Source: Primorskyibacter marinus | GTDB taxonomy: Bacteria; Pseudomonadota; Alphaproteobacteria; Rhodobacterales; Rhodobacteraceae | Assembly (NCBI RefSeq): GCF_003313245.1 | Contig: NZ_QJSD01000009.1 | Coordinates: forward strand, 1-64,000 | DNA length: 64,000 nucleotides | Reading direction: 5' to 3' | The notes under the pieces: model-generated | Told to the model about the DNA's origin: nothing | The model's input: only the letters and a program-made list of their open reading frames with translations | The model's database searches: none | Translations under genes and position numbers: made by a program | Shown here: one piece after another, positions 1 through 9,256 of the stretch | Numbering within the stretch: the stretch's first letter is position 1 | How the letters are laid out: every line of letters begins with the position of its first letter

Positions 1-4
1 GAGT

Positions 5-68
5 GAGGGGCCAGCCCCTCACACTCCCCGGAGTATTTTTGCCAATGAGAATTTGAAAGAGGGGCTGG
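5..68. repeat. Nested inverted repeats downstream of glyA
   Basis: Bases 5-20 can form a tight hairpin (GAGGGG against CCCCTC). Bases 11-20 (CCAGCCCCTC) are also the exact reverse complement of bases 59-68 (GAGGGGCTGG), so two mutually exclusive stems are possible. The stretch between contains CTCCCCGGAGTATTTTTGCC. From memory, similar gene-end elements recur in Rhodobacterales genomes, but only this copy is visible here. It could act as a 3' processing or termination element for glyA or for the gene beyond the left edge. Confidence 0.4.
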
Positions 69-233
69 CGAGAGAAGGCGGGGTTCGGGATGACGGAGGC
101 TGGAATATGGTTTTCTAGCCTCGGTCGACTGGTTCTGGACGGCCCGTCTCTGCATCGTTTCCTGTCAGAATGTCCGCCGGAAAGTTATGCCCCGCCCCCG
201 GTGCCTGTCTGGGGGCAGGTGCTGGATGCCGCT

Positions 234-1529
234 TCAGATGTCCGGGTAGATCGGGAAGCGTTTGCACAGCGCTTCGACTTCGGCGCGGATCTTGACTTCG
301 ACCTCTGTGTTGCCGTCTTCGCCGTTGGCTGCGAGGCCGTCGACCACCTGGATGATCCAGTCGGCGATCTGGCGGAATTCGGCCTCACCGAAGCCGCGTG
401 TGGTACCGGCGGGGCTGCCCAGCCGGATGCCGCTGGTCACGGTCGGCTTTTCGGGATCGAATGGCACGCCGTTCTTGTTGCAGGTGATATGCGCCCGCCC
501 CAGGGCCTTTTCCGTGGCGTTGCCTTTCACGCCTTTGGGCCGCAGGTCGACCAGCACCACATGCGTGTCGGTGCCGTGGGTGACCGTGTCCAGCCCGCCC
601 TTGATCAGCTGGTCGCTCAGCGCCTGCGCGTTGGCGATGACCTGTTTGGCATAGGTCTTGAAGGAGGGGTCCAGCGCCTCGCCGAAAGCCACCGCCTTGG
701 CCGCGATCACATGCATCAGCGGGCCGCCCTGGATGCCGGGGAAGATCGCCGAGTTGACCTTTTTGGCGATCTCCTCGTCATTGGTCAGGATCATGCCGCC
801 GCGGGGCCCGCGCAGGGTTTTATGCGTCGTCGTGGTGGCGACATGCGCATGCGGGAAGGGGCTGGGATGTTCGCCCGCGGCCACGAGACCGGCGAAATGC
901 GCCATGTCGACCAGCAGATAGGCACCCACGCTGTCGGCGATCTCGCGCATCCGGGCAAAGTCGATCCGGCGCGGAATCGCCGACCCACCGGCGATCAGCA
1001 GCTTGGGCTTATGTTCCGCCGCCAGCGCCGCAACCTGATCGTAATCCAGCATATTGTCCTGCTCGCGCACGCCGTATTGGACCGAGTTGAACCATTTGCC
1101 CGACTGGTTGGGCCGCGCGCCATGGGTCAGGTGACCGCCCGCATCGAGGCTCATGCCCAGGATGGTGTCGCCGGGTTTGATCAGCGCCTGGAACACGCCC
1201 TGATTGGCCTGGCTGCCGGAATTGGGCTGCACATTGGCAAAGCCGCAGCCAAACAGCTGGCAGGCGCGGTCGATGGCAAGGTTTTCGGCCACATCGACCC
1301 AGTCACAGCCACCGTAATAGCGCCGGCCCGGATAGCCTTCGGCATATTTGTTGGTCAGCACAGAGCCCTGCGCCTGCATCACCGCCCGGCTGACGATGTT
1401 CTCGGAGGCGATCAACTCGATCTCGTCGCGCTGGCGGCCAAGCTCGCCCGTGATCGCGGCAAATACATCCGCGTCACGATCAGAAAGCGGTTCAGTGAAA
1501 AATCCTGTGTTACGAGGCGGAACGGTCAT
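234..1529 (-). CDS. glyA: Serine hydroxymethyltransferase
   Basis: This PLP enzyme interconverts serine plus tetrahydrofolate with glycine plus 5,10-methylene-tetrahydrofolate, and is the main source of cytosolic one-carbon units. The 431-residue protein has the family's usual length. The [11 protein letters not shown] block is at about 38-48, the substrate-loop region [16 protein letters not shown] at 60-75, and the PLP-lysine motif [14 protein letters not shown] puts the Schiff-base lysine at K237. The ATG at 1529 is the natural start because the next residues lead straight into the conserved N-terminal region. The gene is divergent from nadK, with about 180 bases between them for both promoters. 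A serine deaminase (sdaA) sits elsewhere in the window but not in the same operon. Confidence 0.97.
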   Translation of the reverse strand: MTVPPRNTGFFTEPLSDRDADVFAAITGELGRQRDEIELIASENIVSRAVMQAQGSVLTNKYAEGYPGRRYYGGCDWVDVAENLAIDRACQLFGCGFANVQPNSGSQANQGVFQALIKPGDTILGMSLDAGGHLTHGARPNQSGKWFNSVQYGVREQDNMLDYDQVAALAAEHKPKLLIAGGSAIPRRIDFARMREIADSVGAYLLVDMAHFAGLVAAGEHPSPFPHAHVATTTTHKTLRGPRGGMILTNDEEIAKKVNSAIFPGIQGGPLMHVIAAKAVAFGEALDPSFKTYAKQVIANAQALSDQLIKGGLDTVTHGTDTHVVLVDLRPKGVKGNATEKALGRAHITCNKNGVPFDPEKPTVTSGIRLGSPAGTTRGFGEAEFRQIADWIIQVVDGLAANGEDGNTEVEVKIRAEVEALCKRFPIYPDI

Positions 1530-1712
1530 AGGCGGTCACTCCGGTTGGGGGGTGCGTTTGGAAAGGATGCCAGTTCCTACCCCACGTCAGCCAAAGTGCA
1601 AAGATCGTAAAGCGACAATCCGGATCATTCAGTCCGCCAATGCTGGCCCTTCGAAGAAACTTGTGTTTGTTTTGGAAATGTATCGTCTTGTTTCAGGAAA
1701 AATGCACCTTTC

Positions 1713-2474
1713 ATGTCCCTTCGAATCGCCTTTTGCGCCAGCGATGCGCCACTTGCCCGTGCAGCGCTTGCCGCCTTGAGTCGTCAATATGGCGATCATG
1801 CCGAACCGCATGCCGACGTGATCGTGGCCCTGGGGGGCGACGGGTTCATGCTGGAAACGCTGCACCGCACCCGTGACCTGCCCGCCCCGGTTTACGGAAT
1901 GAACCGAGGCACTGTTGGCTTTCTGATGAACGAATACAGCGAAGCGGGCCTTGAGGAACGGCTGGCCGCAGCGGAAAAGGCCGTGATCAACCCGCTTTTG
2001 ATGCAGGCGGAAACCACCGATGGCACGCGGCATGAGAATCTTGCGATCAACGAGGTGTCGTTGCTGCGTGCAGGCCCGCAGGCGGCGCATCTGCGGATCA
2101 GCGTCGATGGCAAGCTGCGCATGGCCGAACTGGTCTGCGACGGAGCACTGGTGGCCACCCCCGCCGGGTCGACCGCCTACAACTACTCGGCCCATGGCCC
2201 GATTCTGCCGATCCGGTCGGATGTGCTTGCCCTGACGGCGGTTGCGCCTTTTCGCCCACGGCGGTGGCGTGGCGCGCTGCTGCCAAAATCGGCGCATGTC
2301 CGGTTCGAGGTGCTGGAGCCGGAAAAGCGACCGGTGATGGCAGACACCGATGGAAAATCCGTGCGCAACGTGTCCGTGGTGGACATCCATTCGGACGCGT
2401 CAGTCGAGCATCACATCCTGTTCGACCCCGGTCATGGACTGGAAGAAAGACTGATCCGCGAACAGTTTGTTTGA
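1713..2474 (+). CDS. nadK: NAD kinase
   Basis: Phosphorylates NAD to NADP using ATP or polyphosphate in the cytosol. The 253-residue protein is in the range of the short proteobacterial form. The hallmark GGDGFML nucleotide motif is at residues 41-47, followed by the conserved [11 protein letters not shown] block, the NEV segment and the [15 protein letters not shown] motif that binds NAD. The start at 1713 follows glyA divergently and the protein begins with a Rossmann-like strand ([10 protein letters not shown]). Nothing odd was seen. No co-transcribed partner follows, and the downstream 680 bases appear non-coding. Confidence 0.95.
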   Translation: MSLRIAFCASDAPLARAALAALSRQYGDHAEPHADVIVALGGDGFMLETLHRTRDLPAPVYGMNRGTVGFLMNEYSEAGLEERLAAAEKAVINPLLMQAETTDGTRHENLAINEVSLLRAGPQAAHLRISVDGKLRMAELVCDGALVATPAGSTAYNYSAHGPILPIRSDVLALTAVAPFRPRRWRGALLPKSAHVRFEVLEPEKRPVMADTDGKSVRNVSVVDIHSDASVEHHILFDPGHGLEERLIREQFV

Positions 2475-2772
2475 TAGTGTCTGCGCTCTGGGGGCAAGGT
2501 TCGAAAGCGCCCGCCCAGCTCAGAACCCGTCGCAAAGATGGGCCGCTCAAACGAATGACGGTGCCCCATTGCTGGGACACCGTCGTCTCGTCATTAAAAA
2601 AATACTCGTTCAAATCATACGCCGCACAGAGGCGGATAAAGGTTTTGCGCATACACAGGGTCTTGATCTGGTACCGCGGGACTGGTGCGGATGCGGCAAT
2701 TTCTCCCTGTGACCGGCTTTGCTTCTGAGGTGTTGGGCCCTCGGTCCGCTCTGTCGGCTGCCTCTTCATATT

Positions 2773-2789
2773 AGCGTCACCCTGACGCT
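2773..2789. repeat. Perfect 7-3-7 palindrome
   Basis: AGCGTCA, CCC, TGACGCT form an exact inverted repeat followed by TTTGTCG on the plus strand. It could be a weak hairpin terminator about 300 bases after nadK, or a protein-binding site. The short T-run makes termination uncertain. Confidence 0.35.
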
Positions 2790-2963
2790 TTGTCGCCCCA
2801 GTTTGTCCGGGTAAATCCGCCGATATTATGGTAATTCGTGCAGGTGAGACCTTTGGACCTGTAAAAAACATCAGGTTCAGAGATGGAAGGCGCTCAAATA
2901 TCGATTTCACATCGAAATGGTCGGCCCAATGATTCGGATTTTTCAGAGCCCGCCTGAAATCTC

Positions 2964-2980
2964 TATTATTCCTAATAATA
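2964..2980. repeat. AT-rich 7-3-7 palindrome
   Basis: TATTATT and AATAATA flank CCT in exact inverted symmetry inside an AT-rich patch. The size and symmetry fit an operator for a dimeric regulator, but no adjacent gene starts here: both flanking genes end toward this region. Its role is unknown. Confidence 0.35.
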
Positions 2981-3155
2981 TCAACGTGTTAATTCTCGCC
3001 TCGCGCCTCCCGCGTTGCGCCAACAGGCCTTCGCTTCGAAGAAAATATTCACCGTCGATGCGCTTAAGCGTCTGGCGTTGCAAGGCTTTTTACGGGTCGG
3101 ACACGGAAGTCCTCATCCTGACGCTCATCAGAAGCATGCGTGACGCCATACCGCG

Positions 3156-4547
3156 TCACTCCAGTTGGCCCCACAGGTCATACTCGCCAGCCTCATCAAC
3201 CTTGACCCGGACAATATCGCCAACGGACAAGCCTTCGGTCCCTGCGTCGATGAACAGATTCCCGTCGATTTCAGGCGCATCGGCTTTGGTGCGGCAGGTC
3301 GCAATGCCGTCCGCATCAATATCGTCCACGATGACCTCTTGCAGCGTGCCGACCTTGGCCTCCAATTTGGCTTCGGAAATTGCCTGTGCTTTCTCCATGA
3401 ACCGGTTCCAGCGGTCCTGCTTGACCTCTGCGGGCACATGATCCGGCAGATCATTGGACCGCGCACCGGCGACGTTTTCATATTGAAAGCACCCGACCCG
3501 ATCCAGTTGCGCCTCGTCCATCCAATCCAGAAGGGTCTGGAACTCGGCCTCGGTCTCGCCGGGATAGCCGACGATGAAGGTTGAGCGCAGGGTGATGTCC
3601 GGGCAGATGTCGCGCCAGGCGGCGATCTCATCCAGTGTCTTGGACCCGGCGGCAGGCCGCGCCATGCGTTTCAGGACATCCGGATGCGCGTGCTGGAACG
3701 GGATGTCCAGATAGGGCAGCAGTTTGCTGTCCCCTGCCCCGGCGGCCCCCTCCATCAGGGGGATCAGGTTGCGCACGAACGGATAGGGATAAACGTAATG
3801 CAGCCGCACCCAGGCACCCAAGCTGCCCAGATCGCGCGCCAGATCGGTGATATGCGCCCGGTGCCCGCGATCCTCGGCATGGCGGATATCCAGCCCGTAG
3901 GCAGAGGTGTCCTGCGAAATGACCAGCAGCTCTTTGACGCCGTTTTCAACCAGCTTTTCCGCCTCACGCACAATGGCATGGGCAGGACGCGAGGCCAGCC
4001 GTCCGCGCATATCGGGGATGATGCAGAATTTGCACTTGTGATTGCAGCCCTCGGAAATCTTCAGATAGCTGTAATGGCGCGGTGTCAGCTTTACGCCCGA
4101 AGCTGGCAACAGATCCACAAACGGATCTGGATCGGGCGGCACGGCGATATGCACCGCATCCAGCACTTGTTCATATTGATGCGGGCCAGTGACGGCCAGA
4201 ACGCGCGGATGCACCCCGGTGATATAGTCCGGCTCTGCACCCAGACAGCCGGTGACGATCACCCGGCCATTTTCGTTCAGCGCCTCTCCGATTGCCTCCA
4301 GGCTTTCGGCCTTGGCGGTGTCCAGAAATCCGCAGGTGTTCACAATCACCGCATCCGCGCCGGAATAGTCGGCCGAGATGCCGTAGCCTTCGGCGCGCAG
4401 CCGGGTCAGGATGCGTTCGCTGTCCACCAGCGCCTTGGGGCAACCAAGACTGACCATGCCGATTGTCGGCTGGCCGACACGGCGGCTGTCATCATAGCGC
4501 GCACGCGGCGCAAGGTCGGGGCGAAGATTCGGCGGGTTCTGCGTCAT
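3156..4547 (-). CDS. rimO: Ribosomal protein S12 methylthiotransferase RimO
   Basis: Radical-SAM enzyme that adds a methylthio group to the conserved aspartate of ribosomal protein S12. From the ATG at 4547 the protein has 463 residues. The N-terminal MTTase domain carries cluster cysteines C36, C72 and C101. The radical-SAM motif CNHKCKFC gives C168, C172 and C175, and a TRAM domain ends the protein. [12 protein letters not shown] near residue 33 is typical of RimO rather than MiaB. I chose 4547 over the longer frame beginning at 4619 because it has an AAGAGGG site just upstream and the extra 24 residues look non-conserved. It is divergent from the AsmA-family gene. Confidence 0.95.
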   Translation of the reverse strand: MTQNPPNLRPDLAPRARYDDSRRVGQPTIGMVSLGCPKALVDSERILTRLRAEGYGISADYSGADAVIVNTCGFLDTAKAESLEAIGEALNENGRVIVTGCLGAEPDYITGVHPRVLAVTGPHQYEQVLDAVHIAVPPDPDPFVDLLPASGVKLTPRHYSYLKISEGCNHKCKFCIIPDMRGRLASRPAHAIVREAEKLVENGVKELLVISQDTSAYGLDIRHAEDRGHRAHITDLARDLGSLGAWVRLHYVYPYPFVRNLIPLMEGAAGAGDSKLLPYLDIPFQHAHPDVLKRMARPAAGSKTLDEIAAWRDICPDITLRSTFIVGYPGETEAEFQTLLDWMDEAQLDRVGCFQYENVAGARSNDLPDHVPAEVKQDRWNRFMEKAQAISEAKLEAKVGTLQEVIVDDIDADGIATCRTKADAPEIDGNLFIDAGTEGLSVGDIVRVKVDEAGEYDLWGQLE

Positions 4548-4673
4548 GCGCCCTCTTACAGTCCCATTTTGCGGCAGAAAAGAGCGAAGACGGTGCCATC
4601 TCGCTTGCGTGTACCGCACCTTCGCGTCACGCTACGCGCAAAACCCTATGGTAATCGGTAAGGGAGCAGCCCG

Positions 4674-6626
4674 ATGCGCCTTGTGTTCCGCCTTCTTTCA
4701 GCGGTCGTCATCCTGATTCTTCTGGCCGTCGTCGGTGTTCTGATGCTGCCGGGCGAACGGCTCGCGCACCTTGCTTCGTCGCAATTGTCCAAGCAGTTGG
4801 GCCGCGAGGTCACGATCGGAGGCGATGTCTCGCTGACCTTCTGGCCAACGCTGTCGATCAGCACCGGTCCGTTGGAGGTGGCAAATGCCGATTGGGCCGG
4901 GGACACGCCGTTGTTGCGCGCGCAGGCCGCGCGGATCGGAATGGACGCGGCCGCCCTGCTGTCAGGTGACATCACCTTTCGCATGATCGAGGCCGACGCG
5001 CCCCGGATCACGCTGATCACTGACGCAAACGGCCGCGGCAACTGGGAGCTGTCCACGACAGAGGCCAAGCAGACCGACGCCGCGCCAGCCCCGTCATCCG
5101 ATCAGACACCTGCCATTCCCGTCTTCACGCTGGATCGCCTGCGACTGAGCGATGCGTCGCTCGACTGGCGCGCGGCGGGTGCCGACCCGGTGGTGATAGA
5201 AGGCGTCGATCTGGACCTTGCGTGGCCCGACCGCGAAGGCCCGGCGACGTTTGACCTGACATTGCGGCCCCAGGGCGACCCGTTGCGCATCGCCGCCACG
5301 ATAGGCCGCCCGCAGGCGATGATGACCGGTGCCGTTGGACCTCTGGTCGCCTCGCTGGACGCGCCGGGTGGCACGGCGAAGTTTGACGGCACGTTCGGCA
5401 CCAAGCCAGAGGCACAGGGCGCTGTGTCGTTCGATCTTGCGGATACGGCCCGATTTCTGGCCGCGCTCGGCATTGCGGGCGTTGATCTGCCACAGGGTCT
5501 GGGGCGCAAGGCCAACGGCACGGGCCAGATCACCCTGTCCGAAGGCAACCGGCTGGCCCTGCGTGACGGAAAACTCACCCTGGACAGCAACAGATTGCAA
5601 GCGGCGGCGGATATCGCGCTGGACGCCAAGCCGCGTGTGACTGCGCAGCTCAGTGCCGACGCGCTGGATTTCTCCGGTTTAGCGCAGGGCGATAGCGGTG
5701 GCGGAAACGGCGGCGGGTCCGGAAATGCAGCGGGTTGGTCCAGGGCGGCGATTGATGCGTCAGGCCTGGCCGCCTTCGACGGAAAGGTTTCGCTGGAGGC
5801 CGGGGCCATTGAGCTTGGCACGCTGACACTTGGCAAGACCCGCACCGTAATGACGCTCGACCGGTCCCGCGCGGTCTTTGCCCTGAACGAAGTGCGTGCT
5901 TATGACGGGCTCATCACCGGGGAATTTGTCGCCAACAACCGCAATGGCCTGTCAGTCGGCGGCAAGCTGCGCGCCTCGGGTGTCGAGATGCAGACGCTTC
6001 TGAACGATGCCGCTGATGTTAGCCGTTTCTCGGGCAAGGCGGATGCGTCGCTCAACTTTCTTGGTGTCGGGCAGAGCACTGCCGCGATCATGTCCTCTCT
6101 CAAGGGCGACGGATCGGTGCAAGCCGGTCCCGGCGTGATTTCCGGCATCGATCTGGATCAGCTTTTCCGGGCAGGCGGTGTCGGCGGTGGCACCACGGTT
6201 TTCGACACGCTGTCTGCCACCTACACCATCGCGGGCGGCGTGTTGCGCAACAAGGATCTGGCCATGTCCCTGCCCGGCATCAAGGCCGAGGGGGAAGGCA
6301 AGGTCAACATTGGCGCGCGGAGCCTGGATTATCTGGTGGTCCCCACGGCGCTGAACGCGCGTGACGGGCGCGGGCTGGCTATCCCGGTGCGCATCAAGGG
6401 GCCGTGGGACGCGCCCGCCATTCGCGCGGATATGGGCGAAGCAATTGACCGCAACCTCGCCGAAGAGCGCAAGCAACTGGAAGACGATGTGCGCAGCAAG
6501 GTCAGCGAGAAGCTGGAGAAGGAGCTGGGCGTCACGGTCGAGCAAGGCGACAGCATCGAAGATGCCCTCCAGCGGAAACTGGAGGAGGAGGCCGCCAAAG
6601 GGCTGTTAAGGCTGTTGGGGAAATAG
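4674..6626 (+). CDS. AsmA family protein
   Basis: A 650-residue inner-membrane-anchored protein with an N-terminal transmembrane helix at about residues 4-25 and a very long periplasmic part. The segment after the helix (LGREVTIGGDVSLTFWPTLSISTGPLEV) is the signature start of the AsmA/TamB-like lipid-transfer superfamily, whose members form long beta-grooves and influence outer-membrane phospholipid transport. The C-terminal region around 510-590 (conserved SLKGDGSVQAGPGVISGIDL and later IPVRIKGPWDAPAI) matches AsmA_2-type domains. A Gly/Ser/Asn-rich linker is near residue 340 and the last 60 residues are charged and probably helical. Its exact substrate is unknown. Confidence 0.88.
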   Translation: MRLVFRLLSAVVILILLAVVGVLMLPGERLAHLASSQLSKQLGREVTIGGDVSLTFWPTLSISTGPLEVANADWAGDTPLLRAQAARIGMDAAALLSGDITFRMIEADAPRITLITDANGRGNWELSTTEAKQTDAAPAPSSDQTPAIPVFTLDRLRLSDASLDWRAAGADPVVIEGVDLDLAWPDREGPATFDLTLRPQGDPLRIAATIGRPQAMMTGAVGPLVASLDAPGGTAKFDGTFGTKPEAQGAVSFDLADTARFLAALGIAGVDLPQGLGRKANGTGQITLSEGNRLALRDGKLTLDSNRLQAAADIALDAKPRVTAQLSADALDFSGLAQGDSGGGNGGGSGNAAGWSRAAIDASGLAAFDGKVSLEAGAIELGTLTLGKTRTVMTLDRSRAVFALNEVRAYDGLITGEFVANNRNGLSVGGKLRASGVEMQTLLNDAADVSRFSGKADASLNFLGVGQSTAAIMSSLKGDGSVQAGPGVISGIDLDQLFRAGGVGGGTTVFDTLSATYTIAGGVLRNKDLAMSLPGIKAEGEGKVNIGARSLDYLVVPTALNARDGRGLAIPVRIKGPWDAPAIRADMGEAIDRNLAEERKQLEDDVRSKVSEKLEKELGVTVEQGDSIEDALQRKLEEEAAKGLLRLLGK

Positions 6627-6713
6627 GCGGAAAGCGGGCGCGGCTCTGCGCCGACCGCACCCTGTGGTCGCGCAAACCACCGTCAAACCCGACACTTGGC
6701 CCCTGGCCCTGCC

Positions 6714-9086
6714 CTATTTCTTCTTCAGCGCGTCCAGCAGGGCCGAACCGAAAGCGCCCGGTTGGTCCGGTTTGCCTGCGGGCTTGCTTGAATGGCTGGA
6801 GGCACCCCGCGGCCCTTTGCCCGGACCGCGGCCACCACCATTACTGCCTTTGCCGCCGGGGCCACCCCTCGCCGCGCCGGGGGCGGCATCACGCTCTGCC
6901 TTTGCAGACCGGGCAGAATCCCCGCCATCCTTGCGCATCGTCAGCCCGATACGTTTGCGCGGCACGTCCACCTCGGTCACGCGGACCTTGACCACGTCAC
7001 CGGCTTTGACCACCTCATGCGGGTCTTTCACGAACCGGTCCGCCAACTGGCTGACATGCACCAGACCGTCCTGATGCACGCCGACATCCACAAACGCACC
7101 GAAAGCCGCGACATTGCTGACCGTTCCTTCCAGCACCATACCGGGTTTGAGATCCTTTATGTCCTCAACCCCGTCGGCAAAGCTGGCCGTCTTGAACTCC
7201 GGGCGCGGGTCGCGGCCGGGCTTTTCCAGCTCCGACAGGATGTCGCGCACCGTTGGCAGGCCAAAGCTGTCATCGACGAAATCCTCAGGCTTTAATCCGC
7301 GCAACGCGCCGCTATCGCCCATGATCGACCGCAGATCGCGCCCGCAGGCCTGCACGATCCGGCGCGCCACGCCGTAAGCTTCGGGGTGAACCGAGGACGC
7401 GTCCAGCGGTTCCTTGCCGTCCCGGATCCGCAGGAAACCCGCGCATTGTTCAAACGCCCTTGGCCCCAGCCGCGCGACTTTCAGCAACTCCTTGCGCGCC
7501 GCGAATGCCCCGTTGCTGTCGCGATGCGCCACGATGGATTCCGCCAGCCCCGGCCCAAGCCCCGAGACATGCGCCAGCAGCGGCGCGGAGGCGGTGTTGA
7601 GATCCACGCCCACCGCGTTCACCGCATCCTCGACCACGGCTTCCAGGGATTTGGACAGGCGCGATTGATCAACGTCATGCTGGTACTGGCCAACGCCAAT
7701 GCTCTTGGGTTCGATCTTTACCAGTTCGGCCAGCGGATCCTGCAACCGCCGCGCGATGGACACGGCCCCGCGCAGGGAAACATCCAGATCAGGAAACTCG
7801 CGCGCCGCCAGTTCCGACGCCGAATAGACCGAGGCACCGGCCTCTGACACCACCACCTTTGTGGGCTGTTTTACGCCCGCAGGCAGCAGCTTCAGCGTCT
7901 CGGCCACCAGCCGTTCGGTTTCCCGGCTGGCTGTGCCGTTGCCGATGGCGATCAGATCCACGCCATGCCCCTTGATCAGCCGCAGGATCGCCTCTTGCGC
8001 GCCGCGCGTGTCGTTCTTGGGCTGGAACGGGTACAGCGTATCTGTCGCCACCACCTTGCCCGTGGCGTCGATCACCGCCGCCTTGACGCCCGTGCGGATG
8101 CCGGGGTCAAGTCCCAGCGTCGCGCGCGCCCCCGCCGGTGCCGCCAGCAGCAAATCCTTGAGGTTACGGGCAAAAACCGAAATCGCCTCTTCCTGTGCGC
8201 GGGCGCGCAGATCGCCCAGCAGCTCGAACATCATCGACATGGACAGCTTTACCCGCCATGTCCAGCCCGCCATCTTGCGCAGCCACACATCGCCCGCGCC
8301 ATCCGTCCGGCATTCCAGCCCCGCTGCGACCATGCGTTCGGCCCGTTCGGCCCCCTCTTCGGGATCGGGCGCAATATCCACCGTCACGACGCCCTCTTTC
8401 GAGGCGCGCAACATCGCCAGCGCCCGGTGCGAAGGCACATCCGCCCACCGTTCGCGGTGGTCGAAATAGTCCGAGAACTTCGCGCCCTTTTCTTCCTGCC
8501 CCTTGACCAGTTTGGCGGTCAGGAACGCTTCTTTCTGCATGAAAGCCCGCAGATTGCCCAGCAGTCCCGCATCCTCTGTCAGCCGCTCTGCCAGAATATC
8601 TCGCGCGCCTTCCAGCGCCTGTTTCGTGCCTTCGACAGCCTCTGACAAATAGCTCTTTGCCAAAACCTCCGGATCTGCGGAACGGTCGGCCAGAATCTCC
8701 TCCAGCAGCGGTTCCAGCCCGTTTTCGCGGGCAATCATCGCCTTTGTCCGGCGCTTGGGTTTGTAAGGCAGATAGATATCTTCCAGCGTCGCTTTGGTTT
8801 CCGCCCCGGCGATGGCGCGGGCCAGTTCGTCGGTCAGCTTGTCCTGCCCCTTGATCGACTCCAGAATGCTCGCACGCCGCGCTTCCAGCTCTCGCAGATA
8901 GGCCAGACGGTCGGCCAGATTGCGCAACTGCGTATCGTCCAGCCCGCCCGTCGCCTCTTTGCGGTAGCGCGCGACAAACGGCACGGTCGCCCCGCCATCC
9001 AGCAAGGCAACAGCGGCGTTGACCTGCCCCGGCTGGGCGCTGATCTCTGTGGCAATGGTCCGGGCGATGCGATTACTGGTATCCAC
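6714..9086 (-). CDS. tex: RNA-binding transcription accessory protein Tex
   Basis: The 790-residue protein follows the Tex/Spt6-like order: an N-terminal helical region, a YqgF-type RNase-H fold ([10 protein letters not shown], with DPG at 327-329), tandem helix-hairpin-helix motifs around 480-560, and an S1 RNA-binding domain at about 648-718 ([20 protein letters not shown]). The last 70 residues are a Gly/Arg/Lys-rich tail, longer than in the E. coli homologue and likely disordered, perhaps adding nucleic-acid affinity. The ATG at 9086 opens the conserved N-terminus. The gene is convergent with the AsmA-family gene and divergent from the AcoR-like regulator. Confidence 0.94.
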   Translation of the reverse strand: MDTSNRIARTIATEISAQPGQVNAAVALLDGGATVPFVARYRKEATGGLDDTQLRNLADRLAYLRELEARRASILESIKGQDKLTDELARAIAGAETKATLEDIYLPYKPKRRTKAMIARENGLEPLLEEILADRSADPEVLAKSYLSEAVEGTKQALEGARDILAERLTEDAGLLGNLRAFMQKEAFLTAKLVKGQEEKGAKFSDYFDHRERWADVPSHRALAMLRASKEGVVTVDIAPDPEEGAERAERMVAAGLECRTDGAGDVWLRKMAGWTWRVKLSMSMMFELLGDLRARAQEEAISVFARNLKDLLLAAPAGARATLGLDPGIRTGVKAAVIDATGKVVATDTLYPFQPKNDTRGAQEAILRLIKGHGVDLIAIGNGTASRETERLVAETLKLLPAGVKQPTKVVVSEAGASVYSASELAAREFPDLDVSLRGAVSIARRLQDPLAELVKIEPKSIGVGQYQHDVDQSRLSKSLEAVVEDAVNAVGVDLNTASAPLLAHVSGLGPGLAESIVAHRDSNGAFAARKELLKVARLGPRAFEQCAGFLRIRDGKEPLDASSVHPEAYGVARRIVQACGRDLRSIMGDSGALRGLKPEDFVDDSFGLPTVRDILSELEKPGRDPRPEFKTASFADGVEDIKDLKPGMVLEGTVSNVAAFGAFVDVGVHQDGLVHVSQLADRFVKDPHEVVKAGDVVKVRVTEVDVPRKRIGLTMRKDGGDSARSAKAERDAAPGAARGGPGGKGSNGGGRGPGKGPRGASSHSSKPAGKPDQPGAFGSALLDALKKK

Positions 9087-9256
9087 GGGGCGTCTTTCTG
9101 TCTGGCTTCGGGACGTCCGTCATATCGCTACGCCGCGCGCGCGCCAAGGGGTCTGCGCGACCTCTCGCCAAAGCGGAGCCGTTGCAAGGTTTAACACGCG
9201 ACCGGCCATCCACAGATCCAACTTTAGGCGCGTCGCAAATCCTGTGCAGGCGTGAT

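Larger units (their letters stand above)
2475..3155. other. Long intergenic stretch with two palindromes
   Basis: About 680 bases separate the stop of nadK and the stop of rimO. Open frames exist on both strands (for example 2098-2910 on the minus strand), but none has a recognisable domain, a good ribosome site or Rhodobacterales-like codon use. Two exact palindromes stand out: AGCGTCA-CCC-TGACGCT at 2773-2789 and TATTATT-CCT-AATAATA at 2964-2980. The stretch from about 2880 to 3060 is clearly AT-richer than the neighbours. A small RNA or the remnant of a lost gene is possible; I cannot support either. Confidence 0.4.

Noticed and set aside
90-1610. Open frame of 506 residues opposite glyA
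   Set aside because: It is antisense to glyA over most of its length and has no recognisable motif.
2098-2910. Minus-strand open frame of 270 residues across the end of nadK
   Set aside because: About half lies antisense to nadK, and the rest has no domain, no good ribosome site and no codon bias.
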